Shown in pieces: positions 31,594-40,979 of a DNA stretch of 64,000 nucleotides (positions are counted from its first letter, which is position 1; the number at the start of each line of letters is the position of its first letter). The notes under the pieces are model-generated. The model was not told the DNA's origin. It made no database searches and worked only from the letters and a program-made list of their open reading frames with translations. A program made the position numbers and the translations under genes. Origin of the DNA: Pseudomonadota bacterium. Its GTDB lineage: Bacteria; Pseudomonadota; Gammaproteobacteria; Burkholderiales; Rhodocyclaceae. The DNA lies in NCBI GenBank assembly GCA_018241725.1, contig JAFEDI010000130.1, forward strand, positions 16,363-80,362. Direction: 5' to 3'.

Positions 31594-32505
31594 ATGAACC
31601 TGCCCCAGCGCGTACGCATCGTCGAAGTCGGCCCCCGCGACGGCCTGCAGAACGAGAAGAGGCTCGTCAGTACCGACACCAAGGTCGAGCTGATCGCCCG
31701 CCTTGGCGCGGCCGGCCTGAAGGCCATCGAAGCGACGGCCTTCGTGTCGCCCAAGTGGGTGCCGCAGATGGGCGACAACGCCGAAGTGATGGCGCGCATC
31801 GTGCGCCTGCCCGGCGTCGATTACCCGGTGCTGACGCCCAACCTGAAGGGCTTCGAGGCAGCGCTGGCGGCGGGGGTGAAGGAGGTCGCGGTGTTCGCCG
31901 CGGCGTCCGAGTCCTTCAGCCGCAAGAACATCAACTGTTCGGTGGCGGAGTCGCTGGAGCGCTTCGTGCCGGTGCTGGAGGCGGCCCGCGCCGCTGAAGT
32001 GCGGGTGCGCGGCTACGTGTCCTGCGTGCTGGGCTGCCCGTATGAAGGCGAAGTAGCGCCGGAGGCGGTGGCCGACGTGGCGGCGCGGCTCTATGAAATG
32101 GGCTGCTACGAGGTCAGCCTCGGCGACACCATCGGCACCGGCACGCCCGGCAAGACGCGCCGCATGCTCGACGCCGTGGCCCGCCGGGTGCCGGTGGATA
32201 AACTGGCCGGCCACTATCACGACACCTACGGGCAGGCGCTGGCCAACATCTACGCGTCGCTGGAAGCTGGAGTAGCGACCTTCGACACCTCGATTGCAGG
32301 CCTCGGCGGCTGCCCGTATGCGGTGGGTGCGTCCGGCAACGTGGCGACCGAGGACGTGGTGTACATGCTCGACGGCCTCGGTATCGAGACCGGCATCCAG
32401 CTCGATGCGCTGGTGGAGACCGCCTGGTGGATCTGCGGCGAGATCGGCCGAGCCTGCGGCTCGAAGGTGTCGCTGGCCCGGCGTGGCTGCGCGGCGGCCA
32501 GCTGA
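31594..32505 (+). CDS. hmgL: Hydroxymethylglutaryl-CoA lyase
   Basis: This 303-aa TIM-barrel lyase splits HMG-CoA into acetyl-CoA and acetoacetate, the last step of leucine degradation. The N-terminal [11 protein letters not shown] is the catalytic/metal motif. [12 protein letters not shown] and the signature [12 protein letters not shown] with the active-site Cys identify HMGL rather than homocitrate or isopropylmalate synthases. It is the last gene of the operon (16 nt after the ligase) and is followed by a strong hairpin. Confidence 0.95.
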   Translation: MNLPQRVRIVEVGPRDGLQNEKRLVSTDTKVELIARLGAAGLKAIEATAFVSPKWVPQMGDNAEVMARIVRLPGVDYPVLTPNLKGFEAALAAGVKEVAVFAAASESFSRKNINCSVAESLERFVPVLEAARAAEVRVRGYVSCVLGCPYEGEVAPEAVADVAARLYEMGCYEVSLGDTIGTGTPGKTRRMLDAVARRVPVDKLAGHYHDTYGQALANIYASLEAGVATFDTSIAGLGGCPYAVGASGNVATEDVVYMLDGLGIETGIQLDALVETAWWICGEIGRACGSKVSLARRGCAAAS

Positions 32506-32510
32506 AGAAA

Positions 32511-32532
32511 GCGGCCCGGATGGCCGGGCCGC
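32511..32532. terminator. Hairpin between convergent hmgL and rhodanese genes
   Basis: Arms GCGGCCCGG (32511-32519) and CCGGGCCGC (32524-32532) form a 9-bp GC stem with a four-base loop. On the minus strand it is followed by TTTCTTC; on the plus strand by a weak TGCATCGTTTA. It probably terminates both convergent transcripts. Confidence 0.65.
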
Positions 32533-32540
32533 TGCATCGT

Positions 32541-32921
32541 TTATTCGAAGTCCGGCAATTGGGGGCGCGCGACCGGATGGCCGGCGGCAGCCCATGAATC
32601 GAAGCCCCCTGCGAGCGACTCGACCTTCAGGTAGCCCATGTCGAGCAGCGTGGCGGCGGCCAGTGCAGCGCGTCCGCCGGTCTTGCAGTACAGCATGATC
32701 TGCAGGTCGCGGGCGGTGAGCTCCGGCGCTGCGCTCATGCGGAATTCCAGCATGCCGCGCGGAATGTTGATGGCGCCGGGGATGTGGCCGGCGGCATATT
32801 CTTCGGGCTCGCGCACATCCAGCAGGATGTTGGCGTCGCGGATGGCGGCGTCGGCCTTGCTCATCTCGATTTCCGTGATCCGCTGCTTGGCGGCGGCGAC
32901 CAGGTCGTGGGCTGATTTCAT
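32541..32921 (-). CDS. Rhodanese-like sulfurtransferase
   Basis: This 126-aa single-domain rhodanese has the active-site loop MLYCKTGGRAALAA with the catalytic Cys near residue 79, LLDVREPEEYAAGHIPGAINIP (about 33-54), and the C-terminal GGFDSWAAAGHPV. It transfers sulfane sulfur to an acceptor. It is divergent from the sulfide:quinone-oxidoreductase-like gene, and both may be controlled by the AT-rich palindrome at 33001-33022, suggesting a joint role in sulfide/persulfide handling. Confidence 0.92.
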   Translation of the reverse strand: MKSAHDLVAAAKQRITEIEMSKADAAIRDANILLDVREPEEYAAGHIPGAINIPRGMLEFRMSAAPELTARDLQIMLYCKTGGRAALAAATLLDMGYLKVESLAGGFDSWAAAGHPVARPQLPDFE

Positions 32922-33000
32922 GGTTTCCTCGCAAAGGTCTACGTGACTGGCGTTCGCGCCTGAAGTGCGTGAACGTGGTTTTCGCTTTTGATTTGGGTTT

Positions 33001-33022
33001 AATATTAGAAAATACTAATATT
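33001..33022. promoter_or_regulatory. AT-rich palindromic operator between rhodanese and SQR genes
   Basis: AATATTAG (33001-33008) and CTAATATT (33015-33022) are perfect inverted arms with six bases between. The site is 33 nt upstream of the SQR-like ATG, inside the expected promoter. AT-rich palindromes in front of rhodanese/SQR genes are typical operators of sulfide-responsive ArsR-family repressors (BigR/SqrR type). No such repressor gene is present in the window, so the binder is unknown. Confidence 0.6.
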
Positions 33023-33043
33023 TGAATTATAACCCATCCATAA

Positions 33044-34919
<1,876 letters not shown>

Positions 34920-35114
34920 GAAGGAATTGTCGGGCGATCATGGACGGGGCGCCGATGTTGCCGCATCTATTGAATATGGTCCATATCGTGCGTAAAAGCA
35001 TCACTTTTGCTGCAGCTGATCCCTATAAGTGCGTGCCCCAACTTGCGCAAGCATCGCGGCCTCACTATATTCAGCGACCTTGAAACCCACCTACCCCAGA
35101 GGAGCCTGTAGTTC

Positions 35115-35642
35115 ATGAAAAAGTCCGCCCTGTTGACCGTGCTGTGTGCTGCCGTGCTGGCCGCCTGCTCGTCGAACGCACCGAAGACCGCCGCTACCAC
35201 CGAGCAACCGGTTGAGGCGCCCAAGGCCGCGACCGCTCCGATCCCCGCCGCCGGCATGTCCGCTGCAGAACTCGAAGCCCGCAAGATCGCCGAAGAGCGT
35301 GCCGCGCTGGCCAAGCAGAGCGTTTACTTCGCCTTCGACAAGTTCAACGTCGAAGCCAAGTACGCCGACGTGCTCAAGAACCAGGCCGCATTCACCAACG
35401 CCCACGCCAGCGACGCGATCAGCATCGAAGGCAACGCCGACGAACGCGGTAGCCGCGAGTACAACCTGGCCCTCGGCCAGAAGCGTGCCGAAGCCGTGCG
35501 CAAGGCGCTGGTCACGATGGGCGTGTCCGACTCCCGGCTGGAAGCCGTCAGCTTCGGTTCCGAGAAGCCCCGTGCCGACTGTCACGAAGAGAAGTGCTAC
35601 GCCGAGAACCGTCGCGTGGACTTCAACCACAAGGACAAGTAA
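35115..35642 (+). CDS. Pal/OmpA-family peptidoglycan-associated lipoprotein
   Basis: This 175-aa outer-membrane lipoprotein has a signal with lipobox LAAC (Cys near 18) and an Ala/Pro/Thr-rich spacer. A C-terminal OmpA domain (about 68-172) carries VYFAFDKF, SIEGNADERGSREYNLALG and RRVDF, which bind peptidoglycan. It looks like Pal, but no tolQRAB or ybgF is adjacent; it stands alone with its own terminator, so it may be an accessory Pal-like protein rather than the Tol partner. Confidence 0.88.
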   Translation: MKKSALLTVLCAAVLAACSSNAPKTAATTEQPVEAPKAATAPIPAAGMSAAELEARKIAEERAALAKQSVYFAFDKFNVEAKYADVLKNQAAFTNAHASDAISIEGNADERGSREYNLALGQKRAEAVRKALVTMGVSDSRLEAVSFGSEKPRADCHEEKCYAENRRVDFNHKDK

Positions 35643-35709
35643 TCCGCGTCCTGCCGCTTCAGTCCTGAACTGAACCGGCCGGACCTCGCGTTCCGGCCGG
35701 TGGCGTGGC

Positions 35710-35766
35710 GAGGCCCGCTGAACTCTCCCCAAGAGGGAAGGATTCAGCGGGCCTCGTGTTTTTTTG
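35710..35766 (+). terminator. Strong rho-independent terminator after the Pal-like gene
   Basis: GAGGCCCGCTGAA (35710-35722) pairs perfectly with TTCAGCGGGCCTC (35743-35755) and is followed by GTGTTTTTTTGG. A second GC hairpin without a T-run lies just before it (ACCGGCCGGA 35674-35683 with TCCGGCCGGT 35692-35701). It separates the Pal gene from the convergent fds operon. Confidence 0.9.
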
Positions 35767-35792
35767 GGGCAGGAAAAACGCCGCCCCGTGCG

Positions 35793-38645
35793 TCAGCTGG
35801 TCGTGGAGGTGGCGCCGCGCAGCAGTTCGAGCTGCTCATCGCGGCGGCGGGCGAAGCGCTGCTGCCAGTCGGACGGCTGCGTGCACAGGCTGACCTGCAC
35901 GGCAGTGACCTTGTATTCCGGGCAGTTTGTGGCCCAGTCCGAGTTGTCGGTGGTGATCACGTTGGCGCCGGATTCGGGGAAGTGGAAGGTGGTGTAGACC
36001 ACGCCCGGCTGCATGCGCTCGGTGATGGTGGCGCGCAACACCGTCTCACCGGCCCGGCTGGCGATGCCGACCCAGTCGCCGTCGCGGATGCCCCGGTCTT
36101 CCGCGTCCACCGGATGGATCTCCAGCCGGTCCTCGTCGTGCCAGGCCACGTTGGCGGTGCGGCGGGTCTGGGCGCCCACGTTGTACTGGCTGAGGATGCG
36201 GCCGGTGGTGAGGATCAGCGGGAAGCGCCGGGTGACCTTCTCGGTGGTGGGCACGAAGGCGGTCAGCATGAAGCGCCCCTTGCCGCGGACGAAGCCGCCC
36301 ACGTGCATCGTCGGCGTGCCATCCGGCGCGGCCTCGTTGCACGGCCACTGGATGCTGCCCTTGCGTTCGAGCAGGTCGTAGCTCACGCCGTGGAAGCTGG
36401 GCGTGAGGCGGGCGATCTCGTCCATGATCTCCGACGGATGGGCGTAGTGCATCGGGTAGCCCAGCGCGGCAGCCAAGGCCAGCGTGGTTTCCCAGTCCGC
36501 CTTGCCGGCCAGCGGCGGCATCACCTTGCGCACGCGGGAGATGCGCCGCTCGGCGTTGGTGAAGGTGCCATCCTTCTCGAGGAAGCTGGAGCCGGGCAGG
36601 AAGACATGCGCCCACTTGGCTGTTTCGTTGAGGAACAGGTCCTGTACCACCACGCACTCCATCTGCGCCATGGCGGCTTCCACGTGCTGGGTGTTGGGGT
36701 CGGACTGCACGATGTCCTCGCCCTGGATGTACATGCCCTTGAAGCTGCCATCCAGCGCCGCGTTGAACATGTTGGGAATGCGCAGGCCGGGCTCCGGGTC
36801 GATGCTGACCTGCCAGGCGTCCTCGAAGAGGGCGCGGGTGGTGGCGTCCGACACGTGGCGGTAGCCGGGCAGCTCGTGGGGGAAGGAGCCCATGTCGCAG
36901 CTGCCCTGCACGTTGTTCTGGCCGCGCAGCGGATTGACGCCGACGCCGGGGCGGCCGACGTTGCCAGTCGCCATGGCCAGGTTGGCGATGCCCATCACGG
37001 TGGTCGAGCCCTGGCTGTGCTCGGTGACGCCGAGGCCGTAGTAGATCGCCCCGTTGCCGGCCTGGGCGTACAGGCGGGCGGCGGCGCGAATGTCGGCGGC
37101 CGGCACGCCGGTGATGGGCTCTACCGCTTCCGGGGAGTTCTCCGGTTGGGACACGAACTCGCGCCAGGCTTCGAAATCCGCCTTCTCGCAGCGTTCGGCC
37201 ACGTAGGCTTCATCCACCAGACCTTCGGTGACGATGGTGTGGGCCAACGCATTGACCATTGCCACGTTGGTGCCGGGGCGCAGCTTGAGGTGATGGACGG
37301 CGGCCACGTGGGGCGTGCGCACCAGGTCGATGGCGCGCGGATCGACGACGATCAGGCGGGCGCCCTGGCGGATGCGCTTCTTCAGCAGTGAGCCGAACAC
37401 CGGATGGCCATCGGTGGGGTTGGCGCCGATCACCATCACCACGTCGGCCTTCAGTACCGACGCGAAATCCTGGGTGCCGGCGGATTCGCCCAGGGTCTGC
37501 TTGAGGCCGTAGCCGGTCGGCGAGTGGCAGACGCGGGCGCAGGTGTCCACGTTGTTGTTGCCGAAGGCGGTACGCACCAGCTTCTGCACCAGGTAGGTCT
37601 CTTCGTTGGTGCAGCGGCTGGAGGTGATGCCGCCCACCGCGCCGCGGCCGTACTTGGCCTGGATGCGCTTGAACTCGCCGGCGGCGTAGGCCAGCGCCTC
37701 GTCCCAGCTGACCTTCTGCCAGGGTGCGTCGATGCTCGGCCGGATCATCGGCGTGGTGATGCGGTCGGCGTGGGTGGCATAGCCCCAGGCGAAGCGGCCC
37801 TTCACACAGGCGTGGCCCTGGTTGGCGCCGCCGTCCTTGGCCGGCACCATGCGCACCACCTGGTTGCCCTTGACCTCGGCCTTGAAGGAGCAGCCGACGC
37901 CGCAATAGGCGCAGGTGGTGGTGACGCTGCGCTCGGCTTGGCCGAGCTGGATTACCGATTTCTCCATCAGCGTGGCGGTCGGGCAGGCATTCACGCAGGC
38001 GCCGCAGGACACGCATTCGGAGTCCATGAAGGCCTGGTCCTGGCCGGGCGACACGCGGGAGTCGAAGCCGCGCCCGGAGATCGTCAGCGCGAAGGTGCCC
38101 TGGGTTTCCTCGCAAGCCCGTACGCAGCGGTTGCAGACGATGCACTTGGCCGGGTCGTAGCTGAAGTAGGGGTTGGATTCGTCCTTGCAGGGCTCGCTGA
38201 AGTGGTTCTCGCCCTTGAAACCGTAGCGCACCTCGCGCAGGCCGACGACGCCGGCCATGTCCTGCAGTTCGCAGTTGCCGTTGGCGGAGCAAGTCAGGCA
38301 GTCGAGCGGGTGGTCGGAGATGTACAGCTCCATCACGTTGCGGCGCAGCTCGGCCAGTTTTGGGGTCTGGGTGCGTACGACCATGCCGGCTTCCACCGGC
38401 GTGGTGCACGAGGCCGGGAAGCCCTTGCGGCCTTCCACCTCCACAAGGCACAGGCGGCAGGAGCCGAAGGGTTCCAGGCTGTCGGTGGCGCACAGCTTGG
38501 GGATCGAACAGCCGGACTGGCCGGCGGCGCGCATGATGCTGGTGCCGGCGGGCACGCAGACCGGCTGGCCGTCGATGAGCAGGCTGATCGGGGTGTCGGA
38601 TTCGCGGGCCGGGGTGCCGAAATCGGTGTCGCGGGGCAGGGACAT
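35793..38645 (-). CDS. fdsA: NAD-dependent formate dehydrogenase catalytic subunit FdsA
   Basis: This 950-aa molybdenum/tungsten bis-MGD enzyme oxidises formate to CO2. The N-terminal [2Fe-2S] domain has Cys at about 46, 52, 63 and 66. A His-Cys3 [4Fe-4S] motif follows (HPLDCLTCSANGNC), then two ferredoxin clusters (CIVCNRCVRAC, CVSCGACVNACP) and the FdhF [4Fe-4S] site CAYCGVGC. The Mo-ligating Cys is near 373 in RVCHSPTGYG. I placed the start at 38645, where the family N-terminus begins. It is the last gene of fdsG-fdsB-fdsA. The usual fdsC/fdsD genes are not found downstream. Confidence 0.95.
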   Translation of the reverse strand: MSLPRDTDFGTPARESDTPISLLIDGQPVCVPAGTSIMRAAGQSGCSIPKLCATDSLEPFGSCRLCLVEVEGRKGFPASCTTPVEAGMVVRTQTPKLAELRRNVMELYISDHPLDCLTCSANGNCELQDMAGVVGLREVRYGFKGENHFSEPCKDESNPYFSYDPAKCIVCNRCVRACEETQGTFALTISGRGFDSRVSPGQDQAFMDSECVSCGACVNACPTATLMEKSVIQLGQAERSVTTTCAYCGVGCSFKAEVKGNQVVRMVPAKDGGANQGHACVKGRFAWGYATHADRITTPMIRPSIDAPWQKVSWDEALAYAAGEFKRIQAKYGRGAVGGITSSRCTNEETYLVQKLVRTAFGNNNVDTCARVCHSPTGYGLKQTLGESAGTQDFASVLKADVVMVIGANPTDGHPVFGSLLKKRIRQGARLIVVDPRAIDLVRTPHVAAVHHLKLRPGTNVAMVNALAHTIVTEGLVDEAYVAERCEKADFEAWREFVSQPENSPEAVEPITGVPAADIRAAARLYAQAGNGAIYYGLGVTEHSQGSTTVMGIANLAMATGNVGRPGVGVNPLRGQNNVQGSCDMGSFPHELPGYRHVSDATTRALFEDAWQVSIDPEPGLRIPNMFNAALDGSFKGMYIQGEDIVQSDPNTQHVEAAMAQMECVVVQDLFLNETAKWAHVFLPGSSFLEKDGTFTNAERRISRVRKVMPPLAGKADWETTLALAAALGYPMHYAHPSEIMDEIARLTPSFHGVSYDLLERKGSIQWPCNEAAPDGTPTMHVGGFVRGKGRFMLTAFVPTTEKVTRRFPLILTTGRILSQYNVGAQTRRTANVAWHDEDRLEIHPVDAEDRGIRDGDWVGIASRAGETVLRATITERMQPGVVYTTFHFPESGANVITTDNSDWATNCPEYKVTAVQVSLCTQPSDWQQRFARRRDEQLELLRGATSTTS

Positions 38646-38655
38646 GGGACGTTCC

Positions 38656-40206
38656 TTATTCGGCAGTGACCGGCGCGATGCCGAAATCCTGCGGGAAATG
38701 GGTGAGGGCGGACTTGACGGGGTAGGGGGCCATGCCACCCAGCGCGCACAGGGAGCCGTTGAGCATGGTGTCGCACAGGCTGTCGAGGAGGGCCAGGTTG
38801 GCGTCCCGCGCCTCGCCGGCGATGATGCGGTCGATGACCTCCACGCCGCGGGTCGAGCCGATGCGGCACGGCGTGCATTTGCCGCAGGATTCGGTTGCGC
38901 AGAACTCCATCGCGTAGCGCGCCAGCCTGGCCATGTCGGCTGTGTCGTCGAAGGCGACCAGCCCGCCGTGGCCGATCATCGCTCCCATCGCCGCGTAGGC
39001 TTCGTAATCAAGGGGCACGTCGAACTGCGATTCCGGCACGTAGGCGCCCAGCGGGCCGCCGACCTGCACGGCGCGGATGGGGCGACCGCTGGCCGAGCCG
39101 CCGCCGTAGTCGAGCAGCAGCTCGCGCAACGTGATCCCGAAAGCCTTCTCCACCAGGCCGGGGTGGCGCAGGTTGCCGGCCAGCTGGAAGGGCAGCGTGC
39201 CGTGGGAGCGGCCCATGCCGTAGTCCCGGTAGAAGGCGGCACCGCGGGCGAGGATCAGCGGCACGGCGGCGAGGCTCATCACGTTGTTGATCACCGTCGG
39301 CTTGCCGAACAGGCCCTGGATGGCCGGCAGCGGCGGTTTGAAGCGCACGATGCCGCGCTTGCCCTCCAGGCTCTCGAGCATCGCGGTTTCTTCGCCGCAC
39401 ACGTAGGCGCCGGCGCCGAGGCGGACTTCCAGCTCGAAGCTGCGGCCCGAGCCGGCCACGTCGGGGCCCAGCCAGCCGGCTTCGCGGGCTTTGGCGATGG
39501 CCTGCTGCAGGGTGTGGAAGGCGTGGGGGTATTCGGAGCGCAGGTAGATGTAGCCGTGGCGGGCGCCCACCGCCAGGCCGGCGATGGTCATGCCCTCGAT
39601 CAGGCAGTAGGGATCGCCCTCCATCAGCATGCGGTCGGAGAAGGTGCCGGAGTCGCCTTCGTCGGCGTTGCACACCACGTATTTGTCCGGCCCGGCAGCG
39701 TGCAGCACGGTGTTCCACTTGATGCCGGTCGGGAAGGCCGCGCCACCGCGCCCGCGCAGGCCGGAGTCGGTGACTTCCTTGACGATGGCGGCACCGTCCA
39801 GGCCGACCGCCTTCAGCAGGCCCTCGAAGCCGCCGTGGGCCTCGTAGTCGGCGAGGGACAGGGGATCGGTGATGCCGACGCGGCGGAAGGTCAGGCGCTC
39901 CTGGCCGGCCAGGAAGGGAATGTGCTCGGTCAGGCCATGGCCCAGGCGATGCATGCCGCCTTCGTGGAAGCCGGCGTCGAACAGGGCTGGCACGTCCTCC
40001 GCCGTCACCGGGCCGAAGGCCAGGCGACCGGCGTGGGTGTCCACCTCGACGAGGGGCTCCAGCCAGTACATGCCGCGGGAGCCGTTGCGCACGAGTTCGA
40101 TGTCGATGCCGCGGACGGTGGCTTCGGCGGCGATGGCCTGGGCCACGTCCCCGGCGCCGACCGACAAGGCCCCGGAGTCCATGGGAACGAAGATGCGGAT
40201 GCTCAT
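38656..40206 (-). CDS. fdsB: Formate dehydrogenase NADH/FMN subunit FdsB
   Basis: This 516-aa protein is a NuoF/HoxF-like subunit that passes electrons from the Fe-S chain to NAD+. It has an N-terminal thioredoxin-like extension (1-110) and an FMN/NADH-binding domain with RGRGGAAFPTGIKWN and CNADEGDSGTFSDR. GAGAYVCGEETAMLESLEG and a C-terminal [4Fe-4S] motif ESCGKCTPCRIG follow. The start at 40206 overlaps the fdsG stop as ATGA, showing translational coupling. It acts in the cytoplasm with FdsA and FdsG. Confidence 0.95.
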   Translation of the reverse strand: MSIRIFVPMDSGALSVGAGDVAQAIAAEATVRGIDIELVRNGSRGMYWLEPLVEVDTHAGRLAFGPVTAEDVPALFDAGFHEGGMHRLGHGLTEHIPFLAGQERLTFRRVGITDPLSLADYEAHGGFEGLLKAVGLDGAAIVKEVTDSGLRGRGGAAFPTGIKWNTVLHAAGPDKYVVCNADEGDSGTFSDRMLMEGDPYCLIEGMTIAGLAVGARHGYIYLRSEYPHAFHTLQQAIAKAREAGWLGPDVAGSGRSFELEVRLGAGAYVCGEETAMLESLEGKRGIVRFKPPLPAIQGLFGKPTVINNVMSLAAVPLILARGAAFYRDYGMGRSHGTLPFQLAGNLRHPGLVEKAFGITLRELLLDYGGGSASGRPIRAVQVGGPLGAYVPESQFDVPLDYEAYAAMGAMIGHGGLVAFDDTADMARLARYAMEFCATESCGKCTPCRIGSTRGVEVIDRIIAGEARDANLALLDSLCDTMLNGSLCALGGMAPYPVKSALTHFPQDFGIAPVTAE

Positions 40207-40697
40207 GCCGGCACCTCCTCGCGCAGCCCCTCGACGATGCGGTCGAAGCGGGCACAGCTGACCCGGCCGAGGATCTCGTCGCCGACGCGGATGGCTGGCG
40301 AACAGGCGCAGTTGCCGAGGCAGTAGACCGGTTCGAGACTGATGGCGCCGTCCGGTGTGGTCTGGTGCCAGTCGATGCCGAGGCTGCGCTTCGCGTGCTC
40401 TTCCAGCGCCACGCCACCTTTGGCCTGGCAGGACTCGGCACGGCACACCTGGACCACGTGGCGTCCGGGCGGCGTCGTGCGGAAATGGTGATAGAAGCTG
40501 ACGACACCGTGGATCTCGGCGCGGCTCTGGTTCAGCGCGGTGGCGATGACGGGGATCGCCTCGGGGGGCACCCAGCCGAGGGCGTCCTGTATCGCGTGCA
40601 GCATCGGCAGCAGGGCGCCGGGCCGGGGGCGATGGGTTTCCACCGCGGCATGGATCGCTGCGAGGCGGTGGTCGGACGGGGCGGGTGTCGCGGACAT
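40203..40697 (-). CDS. fdsG: Formate dehydrogenase gamma subunit FdsG
   Basis: This 164-aa NuoE-like subunit has a thioredoxin-like fold binding a [2Fe-2S] cluster through Cys in VCRAESCQAKG and VYCLGNCACSPA. It is the first gene of the leftward fdsGBA operon. I chose the start at 40697; an upstream in-frame ATG (40778) would add a non-conserved extension. The 280-nt region to the divergent chemosensory genes is AT-rich around 40850-40870 and should hold the promoter. Confidence 0.93.
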   Translation of the reverse strand: MSATPAPSDHRLAAIHAAVETHRPRPGALLPMLHAIQDALGWVPPEAIPVIATALNQSRAEIHGVVSFYHHFRTTPPGRHVVQVCRAESCQAKGGVALEEHAKRSLGIDWHQTTPDGAISLEPVYCLGNCACSPAIRVGDEILGRVSCARFDRIVEGLREEVPA

Positions 40698-40979
40698 GGC
40701 ATTCCTCAAGGTGCGAAACGGCAGGGCGCCGGATTCGATTTCCAGGGAATGGTAGCCGGGCCGGCCGTGGAGCGACATCGAGAAAAGTCGAACGCTTGTT
40801 CGACGTCGCCGAAGGGCGATGCGCAGCCAAAGCCGCGACCGTCACAAGAATATAACTAAAGATATACATACTCCGGCGCTCCCGCAGATCGTTTCTTTCT
40901 GTTTCGCGGTGCCGGTCGTTCGGCTCCGGGCACGATGGAAGGGGCGACGCGGCTTTGTCCATTCCTATTGATACCTAGC

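Noticed and set aside
34974-34986. 13-bp palindrome ATATGG-T-CCATAT upstream of the Pal-like gene
   Set aside because: It is short, isolated and about 130 nt from the start; no regulator context supports it.
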